64,000 bases of DNA from Prevotella herbatica (GTDB lineage Bacteria; Bacteroidota; Bacteroidia; Bacteroidales; Bacteroidaceae), in contig NZ_AP024484.1 in assembly GCF_017347605.1 (NCBI RefSeq), positions 2,308,501-2,372,500 of the forward strand, written 5' to 3'. Under the pieces are notes generated by a model. That model saw only the letters and a list, made by a program, of their open reading frames with translations. It made no database searches and was not told where the DNA came from. Position numbers and translations under genes: made by a program. Shown piece by piece: positions 18,356 to 28,123 of the stretch; position 1 is the stretch's first letter, and every line of letters starts with the position of its first letter.

Positions 18356-18385
18356 TTTTATTTTGTATGATTTGCACTACCTTTA
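18356..18385 (+). repeat. Decayed upstream copy of the purL promoter module
   Basis: The segment repeats the purL promoter sequence 79 bp further upstream (TTTTATTTTGTA, then ATTTGCACTACCTTT). The -7 box reads TACCTTTA instead of TACCTTTG and the spacer is only 12 bp, so it should be inactive in the usual form. Related copies lie upstream of GH97. Confidence 0.65.
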
Positions 18386-18434
18386 AATAAAGTAGGCTAC
18401 GTCACGACAATAAAAATAAAATTAGCATTTTATT

Positions 18435-18464
18435 TTGTATTGTGTGTGATTTGCACTACCTTTG
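18435..18464 (+). promoter_or_regulatory. purL promoter
   Basis: TTG at 18435-18437, a 19-bp spacer and TACCTTTG at 18457-18464 match the Bacteroidota housekeeping pattern exactly. The predicted leader is about 30 nt. No purine riboswitch fold was recognised between it and the ATG at 18502. Confidence 0.75.
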
Positions 18465-18501
18465 CAAAGCGAATATATCACCTACAAAAATATAAAAAAG
18501 T

Positions 18502-21500
18502 ATGATTCTTTTTTTTAGAACTCAATCTAAGAGTGTTATTGCTACTGAATTCGATCATCAGCCAGACAAGAACGAAATCAGTGAACTTTGCTGGCTTTAC
18601 GGCGATGCAAAGTTGGAAGAAACCCAAAAATTGGAAGGCTTCTTTGTTGGACCGCGCCGTGAAATGATTACCCCTTGGAGTACAAATGCCGTTGAGATTA
18701 CCCAGAATATGAGTCTTAGCGGCATTTTGCGTATAGAGGAATACTTCCCTGTTGATTCAGAGGGAGCTGAACATGACCCTATGCTGCAACGTATGTATAA
18801 TGGTCTTGATCAGGAAATATTCACAGTTAACCACAACCCAGAACCAATCAAGTATGTTGACGACCTCGAAAAATATAACAACGAGGAAGGTCTTGCATTA
18901 AATGATGATGAGATTGCCTATCTCCACACACTTGAGAAGGAAAACGGACGACCACTAACCGATTCTGAAATCTTTGGTTTTGCACAGATAAACTCTGAGC
19001 ATTGTCGTCACAAGATCTTCGGCGGACAGTTTATCATTGACGGGAAAGAAATGGAATCTTCGCTTTTCAGTATGATAAAGAAAACCACTAAAGAAAACCC
19101 TAATAAGATTTTGTCTGCATACAAGGATAATGTAGCTTTTGCTCAGGGTCCTGTAATAGAGCAGTTTGCTCCTTCAGATCAAAGTACTAGTGACTATTTT
19201 CAAGTAAAAGATATAGAGAGTGTTATTTCTCTAAAAGCTGAAACTCATAATTTCCCAACTACTGTTGAACCTTTTAATGGTGCTGCCACTGGAACTGGTG
19301 GTGAAATCCGCGACCGTATGGGTGGAGGTGTCGGTTCATGGCCTATCGCTGGAACTGCATGCTACATGACTGCATACCCACGTTTGAAAGATGAAAATGG
19401 AAAAACAGATGTTGAGCGTGACTGGGAAGATATACTTCCTGTACGCAACTGGTTGTATCAAAGCCCTGAACAGATTTTGATTAAGGCTTCTAATGGTGCC
19501 AGTGACTTCGGTAACAAGTTTGGTCAGCCACTTATTTGTGGTTCTGTACTTACTTTTGAACATCAGGAAAATAATGAAAAATATGCCTACGACAAGGTCA
19601 TTATGCTTGCCGGTGGTGTAGGATATGGCAAAAAACGCGATTGCCTAAAGAAAGAACCTGCAAAGGGAAACAAAGTTGTCGTCGTTGGTGGTGATAACTA
19701 TCGCATTGGTCTTGGTGGAGGTTCTGTATCTTCTGTTGATACAGGTAAATATAGCAACGGAATAGAACTAAATGCTATTCAGCGTGCAAATCCAGAGATG
19801 CAGAAACGTGCTTATAATCTCGTTCGTGCATTGGTTGAAGAGGATGAAAATCCTGTTGTTAGTATTCACGACCATGGTAGTGCAGGTCACTTAAACTGTC
19901 TTTCTGAACTTGTTGAAGAATGTGGCGGTGAAATAGATATGACTAAATTGCCTATCGGTGACAAGACTCTTAGCGCTAAAGAAATTATCGCGAATGAAAG
20001 TCAGGAGCGCATGGGACTTCTTATTGATGAGAAGTATCTTGACCATGTTCAGAAGATTGCTGAACGTGAACGTGCTCCGATGTATGTTGTCGGTGAGACA
20101 ACGGGTGACGCTCATTTCAGTTTCAAACAGGGTGATGGTGTAAAGCCTTTTGACCTTGATGTAGCTCAGATGTTCGGTCACACACCTAAAACCATTATGG
20201 TTGATGAGACTGTTGAACGTAGATATGACGATGTCACTTATTCACAAGATAATATAAACGAATACCTTAACCGTGTTCTCCAGCTTGAAGCTGTAGCTTG
20301 TAAGGACTGGTTGACTAATAAGGTAGACCGTTCTGTAACTGGTAAGATTGCACGTCAGCAGGGACAAGGAAAAATCCAACTTCCATTGTCTGACTGTGGT
20401 GTTGTAGCTCTTGATTTCCGTGGAGAAAAAGGCATATCTTCTTCTCTTGGTCATGCACCACAAGCAGGTCTTGCTGATCCAAAGGCTGGAAGTGTACTCT
20501 CTGTAGCTGAGGCTCTTACTAATATAGTATGGGCGCCTCTTGCAGAAGGACTTGATAGTCTTAGTCTAAGTGCTAACTGGATGTGGCCATGCCGTTCTCA
20601 GAAGGGTGAGGATGCACGACTCTATGAAGGAGTAAGGGCATTGAGTGATTTCTGCTGTGACATTAATGTAAACGTACCTACAGGTAAAGATTCTCTATCT
20701 TTAAGTCAACAATATCCTAATGGTGAGAAGATTATCGCTCCTGGAACTGTTATTGTAAGTGCAGGCGGTGAAGTCAGTGATGTGAAGAAAACAGTAAGCC
20801 CAGTACTTGTAAATGATAAGGATTCAAGTCTTTATCATATAGATTTCAGTTTTGATGAACAGCATCTAGGCGGTAGTGCATTTGCACAGAGTTTGGGCAA
20901 GGTCGGAAGTGATGTTCCAACAGTGAAGAATCCTGAATATTTTGTAGATTGTTTCAATGCTATTCAGGAACTTGTAAAGCGCGGTTGGATAATGGCAGGT
21001 CATGATATCAGTGCCGGTGGTTTGATAAGTACTCTTCTTGAAATGACTTTCGCAAATGAGAATGGTGGTATCAATGTTAATCTTCATGACATCGCAAGCG
21101 ATGATATCGTTAAGACTTTATTTGCAGAGAATCCTGGTGTTGTCATTCAGGTCAGCGATGCACATAAGGAAGAATTGAAGAAATTCCTTGATGACGAAGG
21201 TATCGGATATGCTAAGATTGGTTATCCTACTCCTAATAGTCGTAAGATTATTGTTAAGAACGGAGATAAAGAGAATGAGTTCGATATAGATTCTCTTCGT
21301 GATACTTGGTACAAGACATCTTATCTTCTTGATCGTGATCAGAGTATGAACGGTATGGCAAAGAAGCGTTATACAAACTATAAGAAGCAACCTATTGAAA
21401 TTTGCTACAATAAGGATTTCAAGGGTACACTTGCAAGTTATGGTATTGATATTAATCGCAGAAAGTCAACAGGAGTTAAGGCCGCAATTATACGTGAGAA

Positions 21501-22224
21501 GGGTACTAATGGTGAGCGCGAAATGGCTTATACAATGTATCTTGCTGGTTTTGATGTAAAGGATGTAATGATGACTGATCTTATCAGTGGTCGTGAGACT
21601 CTGGAAGATGTCAACTTTATCGTATTCTGTGGTGGTTTCTCTAACAGTGATGTTCTTGGCAGTGCCAAAGGATGGGCTGGAGCTTTCCTTTATAATCCTA
21701 AGGCAAAAGAAGCTCTTGATAAGTTCTATGCCCGCGAGGATACTTTGAGTCTTGGTATTTGCAACGGCTGTCAGTTGATGGTGGAATTGAATTTAATCAA
21801 TCCAGAGCATGAACACAGAAGTCACCTATGCCATAACAACTCTAAGAAGTTTGAGAGTGCATTCTTAGGATTGAGTATCCCTCAAAATAAGAGTGTTCTT
21901 CTAGGAAGCCTTAGTAATAATAAACTAGGTATATGGGTAGCTCACGGAGAGGGTCGCTTCTATCTTCCAGAACCAGAAGACCATTATAATGTAGTAGCAA
22001 AATACAATTATGCTGAATATCCAGGTAATCCAAACGGCTCTGATTATAATGTAGCTGGTATCTGCTCTGACGATGGTCGTCATCTTGCTATGATGCCACA
22101 CCCTGAGCGTGCTATCTTCCCTTGGCAGAATGCTTATTATCCACTTGACCGTAAAAATGATGAGGTCACTCCTTGGATTGAGGCATTTGTCAATGCAAGA
22201 AAGTGGATAGAGGAAAAAATATAA
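18502..22224 (+). CDS. purL: Phosphoribosylformylglycinamidine synthase, single-chain
   Basis: This 1240-residue enzyme is the large single-chain form that joins the PurS-like, PurL and PurQ parts. It makes FGAM from FGAR, glutamine and ATP in de novo purine synthesis. Visible landmarks: NSEHCRHKIF (about 167-176), LKAETHNFPTTVEPF with GAATGTGGEIRDR (ATP/substrate site), PTGKDSLS in the second half, and a C-terminal glutaminase with nucleophile Cys1087 (LGICNGCQ) and the His1200/Glu1202 pair (MMPHPERA). The length is about 50 residues below the E. coli protein, normal for Bacteroidota. A chromate-transporter gene begins 2 nt after its stop, so the two are probably co-transcribed. Confidence 0.97.
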   Translation: MILFFRTQSKSVIATEFDHQPDKNEISELCWLYGDAKLEETQKLEGFFVGPRREMITPWSTNAVEITQNMSLSGILRIEEYFPVDSEGAEHDPMLQRMYNGLDQEIFTVNHNPEPIKYVDDLEKYNNEEGLALNDDEIAYLHTLEKENGRPLTDSEIFGFAQINSEHCRHKIFGGQFIIDGKEMESSLFSMIKKTTKENPNKILSAYKDNVAFAQGPVIEQFAPSDQSTSDYFQVKDIESVISLKAETHNFPTTVEPFNGAATGTGGEIRDRMGGGVGSWPIAGTACYMTAYPRLKDENGKTDVERDWEDILPVRNWLYQSPEQILIKASNGASDFGNKFGQPLICGSVLTFEHQENNEKYAYDKVIMLAGGVGYGKKRDCLKKEPAKGNKVVVVGGDNYRIGLGGGSVSSVDTGKYSNGIELNAIQRANPEMQKRAYNLVRALVEEDENPVVSIHDHGSAGHLNCLSELVEECGGEIDMTKLPIGDKTLSAKEIIANESQERMGLLIDEKYLDHVQKIAERERAPMYVVGETTGDAHFSFKQGDGVKPFDLDVAQMFGHTPKTIMVDETVERRYDDVTYSQDNINEYLNRVLQLEAVACKDWLTNKVDRSVTGKIARQQGQGKIQLPLSDCGVVALDFRGEKGISSSLGHAPQAGLADPKAGSVLSVAEALTNIVWAPLAEGLDSLSLSANWMWPCRSQKGEDARLYEGVRALSDFCCDINVNVPTGKDSLSLSQQYPNGEKIIAPGTVIVSAGGEVSDVKKTVSPVLVNDKDSSLYHIDFSFDEQHLGGSAFAQSLGKVGSDVPTVKNPEYFVDCFNAIQELVKRGWIMAGHDISAGGLISTLLEMTFANENGGINVNLHDIASDDIVKTLFAENPGVVIQVSDAHKEELKKFLDDEGIGYAKIGYPTPNSRKIIVKNGDKENEFDIDSLRDTWYKTSYLLDRDQSMNGMAKKRYTNYKKQPIEICYNKDFKGTLASYGIDINRRKSTGVKAAIIREKGTNGEREMAYTMYLAGFDVKDVMMTDLISGRETLEDVNFIVFCGGFSNSDVLGSAKGWAGAFLYNPKAKEALDKFYAREDTLSLGICNGCQLMVELNLINPEHEHRSHLCHNNSKKFESAFLGLSIPQNKSVLLGSLSNNKLGIWVAHGEGRFYLPEPEDHYNVVAKYNYAEYPGNPNGSDYNVAGICSDDGRHLAMMPHPERAIFPWQNAYYPLDRKNDEVTPWIEAFVNARKWIEEKI

Positions 22225-22226
22225 AT

Positions 22227-22763
22227 ATGTATTGGACATTATTCAAGACATTTATTAAGATTGGCTTAGTCACCTTTGGTGGTGGCTATGCCATGATTCC
22301 AATGATAGAAGCTGATGTTGTTGACAAATATAAATGGGTAGACAAGGACGAATTTGTTAATCTTGTCGCAATAGCTCAAAGCTGTCCAGGTGTATTCGCC
22401 ATCAACATCAGTATCTTTATTGGATACAAACTGAAAAAAATATCTGGAGCAGTCTGCACTGCTATCGCTGCGGCATTACCGTCTTTTTTCATTATACTCC
22501 TAATAGCGATGTTTTTTCATCAGTTTCAAGACAACAAAATTGTGGCTTCCATATTTGCTGGCATACGTCCTGCAGTTGTTGCTCTTATTGCCGTTCCAAC
22601 ATTTAATCTTGCTAAAAGTGCGAACATCAATATTTATAATTGTTGGATACCTACAATAGGTGCTATTGCTATCTGGTTACTTGGTGTTAATCCAATTTGG
22701 GTGATTGTAGCTGCTGGTTTTGGTGGATTTCTCTATGGTAAGTATATAAGACCTACTGAATAA
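22227..22763 (+). CDS. Chromate transporter family protein, first half-size subunit
   Basis: This 178-residue membrane protein is one ChrA domain, with the motif TFGGGYAMIPM at about residues 17-27 followed by QSCPGVFAINISIFIGYK and the later FAGIRPAVVALI. Half-size (about 180 aa) ChrA proteins come in pairs that together make the transporter; the partner starts 25 bp downstream. The family is named for chromate efflux, but many members have no tested substrate. The ATG at 22227 is chosen over an in-frame start overlapping purL. The close link to purL may only reflect read-through. Confidence 0.85.
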   Translation: MYWTLFKTFIKIGLVTFGGGYAMIPMIEADVVDKYKWVDKDEFVNLVAIAQSCPGVFAINISIFIGYKLKKISGAVCTAIAAALPSFFIILLIAMFFHQFQDNKIVASIFAGIRPAVVALIAVPTFNLAKSANINIYNCWIPTIGAIAIWLLGVNPIWVIVAAGFGGFLYGKYIRPTE

Positions 22764-22788
22764 ACATTATTATATTGAAATCAATATT

Positions 22789-23361
22789 ATGATATTCATA
22801 CAACTTTTTATAGCATTTTTTGAGATTGGCTTGTTTGGCTTTGGTGGTGGTTATGCCATGATTTCTCTTATACAGAGTATGGTCGTGACACGCTATCATT
22901 GGCTCACTGTAAGTGAATTTACTAATGTCATAGCCATTAGTCAGATGACTCCAGGACCTGTTGGCATAAATTCGGCTACGTATTGTGGATATACTGCTAT
23001 ACGCAATGCTGGATTTTCAGAATCTATAGGAATACTTGGCTCACTTACCGCTACAGCCGCAATCATTCTGCCTTCATTAGTATTGATGATTGTGATAAGT
23101 AAGATGTTTATGAAATATATGGATTTACCTATAATACAGGATGTGTTTTCTGGTTTAAGACCTGCTGTTGTTGGTCTTCTTGCTGCGGCTACTCTTCTAC
23201 TTATGACTCCTGAAAATTTCTCTACTCCTTCTGATCCTTGGACATTCTGGATTAGTGTTGGATTGTTTGCCACAACGTTTATAGGAACAAAACTAGTAAA
23301 AATTAATCCTTTGAGCATGATATGCTGTGCTGCTTTCGCTGGATTGCTACTGCTATATTAA
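22789..23361 (+). CDS. Chromate transporter family protein, second half-size subunit
   Basis: This 190-residue membrane protein has the same ChrA signature as its neighbour (FGFGGGYAMISLIQ at about 16-29, then SQMTPGPVGINSATYCGY and FSGLRPAVVGLL). The TPGP motif present here is replaced by SCPG in the upstream partner, the usual asymmetry of such pairs. Inner-membrane location, several transmembrane helices. It is the last gene of the purL operon; no clear terminator was seen in the 160 bp that follow. Confidence 0.85.
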   Translation: MIFIQLFIAFFEIGLFGFGGGYAMISLIQSMVVTRYHWLTVSEFTNVIAISQMTPGPVGINSATYCGYTAIRNAGFSESIGILGSLTATAAIILPSLVLMIVISKMFMKYMDLPIIQDVFSGLRPAVVGLLAAATLLLMTPENFSTPSDPWTFWISVGLFATTFIGTKLVKINPLSMICCAAFAGLLLLY

Positions 23362-23523
23362 TATAGGCTACGATTGCCGATAGTCTGCCATAGAAAAACA
23401 ACAAGACTATTTGTATATTTTAAAGAGGTTTTTATGCTTTTTTCATAGAATATTATGGGGAACCAAGGTGTTTAAACGTAATATAACTATTAAATGTACA
23501 TATAATTATAAATCTAATAAAAC

Positions 23524-24981
23524 ATGGGACAAAATCAAAAAGGGTCAAAAGTATACCTTGTTTCTATTGTAATGGTTGCCGTACTAGGAGGGTTACTCTT
23601 TGGCTACGACACTGCAGTTATTTCTGGAGCCGAAAAAGGATTACAAGCATTCTTTCGTGGAGCAACGGATTTTGAGTACACCGACTTTATGCATGGCTTA
23701 ACTTCGTCGAGCGCATTAATTGGATGTATTATCGGTAGTTCGCTGTCGGGGCTTTTTGCGATGAGGCTTGGAAGAAAGAATTCTCTCGTGTTTGCGGGTA
23801 TATGCTTTTTTATATCAGCATGGGGATCTATGTATCCAGAATCATGGATACTAACGAATGGTAAACCAACTCTGAATTTACTTGTCGTTTTTAATCTGTA
23901 TCGTGTCCTTGGTGGTATAGGTGTTGGTATGGCTTCTGCAATTTGTCCAATGTATATTGGTGAAGTTGCTCCGAGTAACATAAGAGGTATGCTAGTAAGT
24001 TGGAATCAGTTTGCTATTATCTTCGGTCAACTTGTTGTTTATTTCGTAAATTTCATAATTCTTGGAGGTCACTCAAATCCTATATACAACGCAGCAGGAG
24101 CTATTGCGAATATGGCAGATGCACAGTGGACTATTACGACAGGTTGGAGATATATGTTTGGTTCAGAATGTATACCAGCTGCATTGTTTACAATTTTTAT
24201 TTGCTTCGTTCCGGAAACACCTCGCTATCTTGTAATGATAAAACAGGATAAAAAGGCTCTTGACGTGCTCACGCGCATAAATGGGACAGAAAAAGCGATA
24301 GAAATTTTAAGTGATATTAAGAATACAATCTCAGTAAAGAAAGAGAAACTTTTCTCTTACGGATTTATGTGTATCTTTATTGGTATTATGCTTAGTGTTT
24401 TCCAACAGGCCGTTGGTATTAATGCTGTTTTGTATTACGCACCTCGTATATTCCAGGATATGGGTATGGAAAATCCTATGGTTCAGACAGTAATAATGGG
24501 AATAGTGAATATATCATTTACTCTTGTTGCTGTGTTTACTGTTGAGAAACTTGGAAGAAAACCACTTCTTATATGTGGATCTATTGGTATGGCTATCGGT
24601 GCTCTAGGTGTTGCGATAACTTTTGGCAATCCTTCACTCAACATTTTGACAATGCTTAGCATTATGGTTTATAGTGCATCATTCATGTTCAGTTGGGGAC
24701 CTATTTGCTGGGTACTCATCGCTGAAATATTCCCTAACACCATACGTGGTACAGCTGTAGCTATTGCAGTGGCATTCCAATGGATATTCAATTTTATTGT
24801 CAGTTCAACTTTCGTTCCGATGTTCAATATGCATTTGTCTCATGGAGACAACTTCGGACATTGGTTCACTTATGGCATTTACGGTTTGATTTGTGTAATC
24901 GCCGCAGTCTTTGTTTGGAAGCTTGTTCCTGAAACGAAAGGTAAGACATTGGAAGATATGACTAAACTTTGGAAAAAATAA
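23524..24981 (+). CDS. MFS sugar porter (xylose/arabinose-proton symporter type)
   Basis: This 485-residue protein has 12 predicted membrane helices and the sugar-porter signatures: GGLLFGYDTAVISGA near the N-terminus, RLGRKNSLV between helices 2 and 3, VPETPRYLV at the end of the first half, EKLGRKPLL in the second half and VPETKGKTLEDM at the C-terminus. FQQAVGINAVLYYAP in helix 7 is the sugar-binding QQxxGxN motif. Members such as XylE import a pentose or hexose with a proton across the inner membrane. The substrate cannot be fixed from sequence. A terminator follows directly. Confidence 0.9.
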   Translation: MGQNQKGSKVYLVSIVMVAVLGGLLFGYDTAVISGAEKGLQAFFRGATDFEYTDFMHGLTSSSALIGCIIGSSLSGLFAMRLGRKNSLVFAGICFFISAWGSMYPESWILTNGKPTLNLLVVFNLYRVLGGIGVGMASAICPMYIGEVAPSNIRGMLVSWNQFAIIFGQLVVYFVNFIILGGHSNPIYNAAGAIANMADAQWTITTGWRYMFGSECIPAALFTIFICFVPETPRYLVMIKQDKKALDVLTRINGTEKAIEILSDIKNTISVKKEKLFSYGFMCIFIGIMLSVFQQAVGINAVLYYAPRIFQDMGMENPMVQTVIMGIVNISFTLVAVFTVEKLGRKPLLICGSIGMAIGALGVAITFGNPSLNILTMLSIMVYSASFMFSWGPICWVLIAEIFPNTIRGTAVAIAVAFQWIFNFIVSSTFVPMFNMHLSHGDNFGHWFTYGIYGLICVIAAVFVWKLVPETKGKTLEDMTKLWKK

Positions 24982-25006
24982 CATAAACTTACGATTTAAA
25001 AGAAAT

Positions 25007-25037
25007 AAATCCCGAGAATAATTTCTTGGGATTTTTT
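25007..25037 (+). terminator. Terminator after the sugar porter gene
   Basis: AATCCCGAGAA pairs with TTCTTGGGATT, with one G-U pair and a 4-nt loop, followed by TTTTTT. Confidence 0.75.
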
Positions 25038-25085
25038 CTTGTGTGAACCTTCCAATATGCTGACAAAAAAGCGTAACTTTGCAGC

Positions 25086-26021
25086 ATGCAATATTTGGGT
25101 GAGTTAATATCTTTGGGGGTAGCCTTCTCGTGGACGATAACGGCAATTCTTAGTGAGTATGCAAGTAAACGCTTGGGAAGTATCACTCTCAACATGTTGA
25201 GAATGGTTTTTGCTCTTGCTTTTTCAGTTGTTATGTTTCTTGTTGTATTTGGCAGGCCGTTGCCGGCTGAAGGATCTACTGAGGCTTATTGCTGGATGGC
25301 TTTGTCTGGCTTTGTTGGTTTTGTGATGTGTGACTATTGTTTGATGAAATGCTACACCATTATTGGCTCGCGTTTTGGACAGTTGTTTATGACATTAGCT
25401 CCGCTTTCGGCAGCTATCACAGCATGGATATTGCTTGGACAGAAGTTACAAATAATGAGTATATTGGCTATGTTTGTTACTTTGGCTGGAATATCAATAT
25501 CCATACTAGGACGTGGCGACAATCATCTGCTTTCTTTGAAGTTGCCGTTAAACGGAGTATTTTATGCGGCTGTTGCAGCTGTGTGTCAAGGTATTGGATT
25601 AGTAATAAGTAAAGTCGGACTTGATAGTTATCAGGCAAGTATGCCGCATGATGTGGCGATAAGCACTCCGTGGATGTTGCCATTCTGTGCAAATTTCTTC
25701 AGATGTCTTGCCGGTTTGGGCGGATTTACTGTATTGATGATATTCAATAAAAGTTTTGGAAAGTTTCGTAATAGTTTTCGTGATGGCAAAATAATGGTTG
25801 CAGTTATAGCGACAACAATATTTGGTCCTTTCGTTGGTGTGGCATTTTCTCTTATGGCGGTGCAATATACTGCGGCTGGAATAGCAAGTACACTGATGGC
25901 ACTTACTCCGATTATTATATTGCTACCGTCGCGATATATGTTTCATCAGCATATTACTTGGAAAGAAATAATGGGTGCTTGTATCTCTGTAGTAGGAGTT
26001 GCAATGTTTTTTCTTGGATAA
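25086..26021 (+). CDS. EamA/DMT-family transporter
   Basis: This 311-residue protein has about ten membrane helices in two EamA repeats (residues about 5-140 and 155-310), each ending in a short polar loop (ISILGRG; GVAMFFLG). Drug/metabolite transporters of this type move metabolites such as amino acids or nucleotide sugars across the inner membrane; the substrate is unknown. The -7 box TAACTTTG at 25074-25081 lies only 4 bp before the ATG, so the mRNA may be nearly leaderless. The next in-frame ATG is far inside the first domain, so the start at 25086 is kept. Confidence 0.85.
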   Translation: MQYLGELISLGVAFSWTITAILSEYASKRLGSITLNMLRMVFALAFSVVMFLVVFGRPLPAEGSTEAYCWMALSGFVGFVMCDYCLMKCYTIIGSRFGQLFMTLAPLSAAITAWILLGQKLQIMSILAMFVTLAGISISILGRGDNHLLSLKLPLNGVFYAAVAAVCQGIGLVISKVGLDSYQASMPHDVAISTPWMLPFCANFFRCLAGLGGFTVLMIFNKSFGKFRNSFRDGKIMVAVIATTIFGPFVGVAFSLMAVQYTAAGIASTLMALTPIIILLPSRYMFHQHITWKEIMGACISVVGVAMFFLG

Positions 26022-26082
26022 GTTATTGATAATAACGAAAAATAATTATCTTTGTGGCGATCACGAGAATAAATTATAGAAT

Positions 26083-26985
26083 ATGAATATACTTGAAACG
26101 ATAAAAGGTTGGTTTTCGTTTATGCGCAAATCAAAGGATGTAGCACTTGTCCTTGGTGGAGGGGGAGCTCGTGGAATTGCGCACATAGGAGGAATAGAAG
26201 TTTTGGAGGAACGAGGATATAATATAACATCTGTTGCAGGAACATCGATGGGAGCACTTGTCGGAGGTATGTATGCCTGTGGCAAACTGAAAGAATTGAA
26301 AGATATTATATTAGGAATAGACAAGAAGCAGATGCTTTCTATTATGGATATCTCGTTGGGACTTGATCATGTGGCAAGTGGCAAGCGACTTATGGAAATC
26401 ATAAATTCAATTGTTGGTAATACAAAAATAGAAGATCTAAATATAAAGTTTTGTTGTTGCGCCTCTGATGTGGTAAGCGGTGAAGAAAAGGTTTTTAGAA
26501 ATGGATTTTTGAAAACGGCTATCCGTGCTTCTGTTTCTGTACCATGTTTCTTCAAGCCAATGTGCGATGGTGATAATCATATTTATGTTGATGGAAGTGT
26601 ACATAATATATTACCATTAAACAGGGTAGATAGGAAATCGGGTGATAAACTTATCGCCATTAATGTGAATGGTCCTGATAATACGCCTTTTGATGCTTAT
26701 GTGAAAAAGAAAAAAGATAATAATAAAGCAATGCGTGTATTGCGTTCAATGTTATTTTTTTTAAAACCAGACCTGTCTGGAAATTATATGAATATGGCGG
26801 TAAGAGTTGTTCACATGTCAATACAGGCAAATTGCAAGTTAGCAATACAATTAAATCCACCTGATATTTTGGTGGAACTACCGATGGATAAATTCGGACT
26901 TTTTGACTTCTCACAAGCAAAGGAAATATATCAATATGGACGTGACGAGATGACTCGTAAACTTGATGAATATGAAAATAAATAA
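26083..26985 (+). CDS. Patatin-like phospholipase (RssA-type)
   Basis: This 300-residue protein has the patatin Ser-Asp dyad: oxyanion loop GGGGARG (25-31), nucleophile Ser55 in GTSMG and Asp170 in VDGS (commonly DGG or DGA in the family). It hydrolyses acyl chains of lipids or lipid-like esters. There is no signal peptide, so it is probably cytoplasmic or membrane associated. TATCTTTG at 26047-26054 is a likely -7 box. The GH53 gene starts 7 nt after its stop, so the two may be transcribed together although no functional link is apparent. Confidence 0.88.
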   Translation: MNILETIKGWFSFMRKSKDVALVLGGGGARGIAHIGGIEVLEERGYNITSVAGTSMGALVGGMYACGKLKELKDIILGIDKKQMLSIMDISLGLDHVASGKRLMEIINSIVGNTKIEDLNIKFCCCASDVVSGEEKVFRNGFLKTAIRASVSVPCFFKPMCDGDNHIYVDGSVHNILPLNRVDRKSGDKLIAINVNGPDNTPFDAYVKKKKDNNKAMRVLRSMLFFLKPDLSGNYMNMAVRVVHMSIQANCKLAIQLNPPDILVELPMDKFGLFDFSQAKEIYQYGRDEMTRKLDEYENK

Positions 26986-26992
26986 TTTTATA

Positions 26993-28000
26993 ATGAGAAA
27001 ATTACTAATAGCCTTTCTTTTTACTGTCATCAGCATCAATAATGCTAATGCTCAGGATAAAAATACTTTTTGGTTGGGAGCAGACATAAGTGGAACAACC
27101 CAGTTGGAAAGTAGTGGAGAAAAACTTTATAACACTAAGGGCGAGATTAGGGAAAATACAGCTCTGATGAAAGAATTGGGATTGAATGCTGTTAGACTCC
27201 GTGTATGGGTGAATCCTCGTGGTGGATGGTCTGGAGCAGAAGATGTTTTGGAAATGGCAAAACGTGCCAAATACTATGATATGGCTATTATGATAGATTT
27301 TCATTATAGTGATTGGTGGGCAGATCCAGGCAAACAGCACATTCCTGCAGCATGGCAATATATGAGTTATGATGAAATGAAAAATGCTTTAGCTGAACAT
27401 ACAGAAGATGTTTTGTCACTTCTGAAAAAAAATGGTATTGACGTGAAATGGGTTCAAGTTGGAAATGAAACTACAAACGGTTTCCTTTGGCCTATGGGAC
27501 GTGCAAGTGATAATATGGAAAAATATGCTGGCTTTACAGAAGCTGGTTATCAGTCAGTAAAAAAGGTGTATCCAAATGCTCAAGTCATAATACATCTTGA
27601 TGGAGGATGTGACCAAAAACGATATGATTTTATCTTTGATGGATTGAAAAAATATGGTACACATTATGATATGATAGGGCTAAGTGTTTATCCTTATTGG
27701 GATGTAATGGCTAAATTGGAGAGTGATTGGAAAGGTACTGTTCGAGATTGTACAGCCAATATAAAACATCTGTATGAAAAATATGGAAAGGAAACCATGA
27801 TTGTCGAGACTGGTGCAGAAGCAAAACATCCAAAAGAAGGGTATATCATTATGAAAGCTCTTATAAATGCAGCTAAAAATGATTGCGGAGGACATTGCCA
27901 TGGAGTGTTCTATTGGGCACCTGAACTTGAGGGACAATATCCGCTAGGAGCATTTGACAATCATCGTCCAACAGAGATAATGAAGGCTTTTGCAAAATGA
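26993..28000 (+). CDS. GH53 endo-beta-1,4-galactanase
   Basis: This 335-residue secreted enzyme has a signal peptide (MRKLLIAFLF, cut near ANA-QDK). The GH53 barrel shows WLGADIS, VRLRVWVNP, FHYSDWWADPGKQ, acid/base Glu159 in VGNETTNG and nucleophile Glu272 in IVETG. It cuts beta-1,4-galactan, the side chains of pectic rhamnogalacturonan I. The ATG at 26993 is preferred because it starts the signal peptide; upstream in-frame starts overlap the patatin gene. Together with GH51 (42.8 kb) and the uronate genes (30.8-34.7 kb) it points to pectin use, although no SusCD pair lies next to it. Confidence 0.92.
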   Translation: MRKLLIAFLFTVISINNANAQDKNTFWLGADISGTTQLESSGEKLYNTKGEIRENTALMKELGLNAVRLRVWVNPRGGWSGAEDVLEMAKRAKYYDMAIMIDFHYSDWWADPGKQHIPAAWQYMSYDEMKNALAEHTEDVLSLLKKNGIDVKWVQVGNETTNGFLWPMGRASDNMEKYAGFTEAGYQSVKKVYPNAQVIIHLDGGCDQKRYDFIFDGLKKYGTHYDMIGLSVYPYWDVMAKLESDWKGTVRDCTANIKHLYEKYGKETMIVETGAEAKHPKEGYIIMKALINAAKNDCGGHCHGVFYWAPELEGQYPLGAFDNHRPTEIMKAFAK

Positions 28001-28069
28001 TAAATCGTTGATATTATGACGTTATAACTTATCAGTGGGTGAAAATAATAAATAAAAAAGAATTTTATT

Positions 28070-28099
28070 TTGTTATTTCATTTGTTTGCGGTAATTTTG
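28070..28099 (+). promoter_or_regulatory. murF-alr promoter
   Basis: TTG at 28070-28072, a 19-bp spacer and TAATTTTG at 28092-28099. This places the true start at the ATG at 28124, not in the longer frame beginning at 28070. Confidence 0.7.
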
Positions 28100-28123
28100 C
28101 AATTAAAATATAAATATCATACG

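Noticed and set aside
28070..28123. Longer N-terminus for murF-alr starting at 28070
   Set aside because: The region contains a consensus promoter (TTG-N19-TAATTTTG), so it should not be translated.
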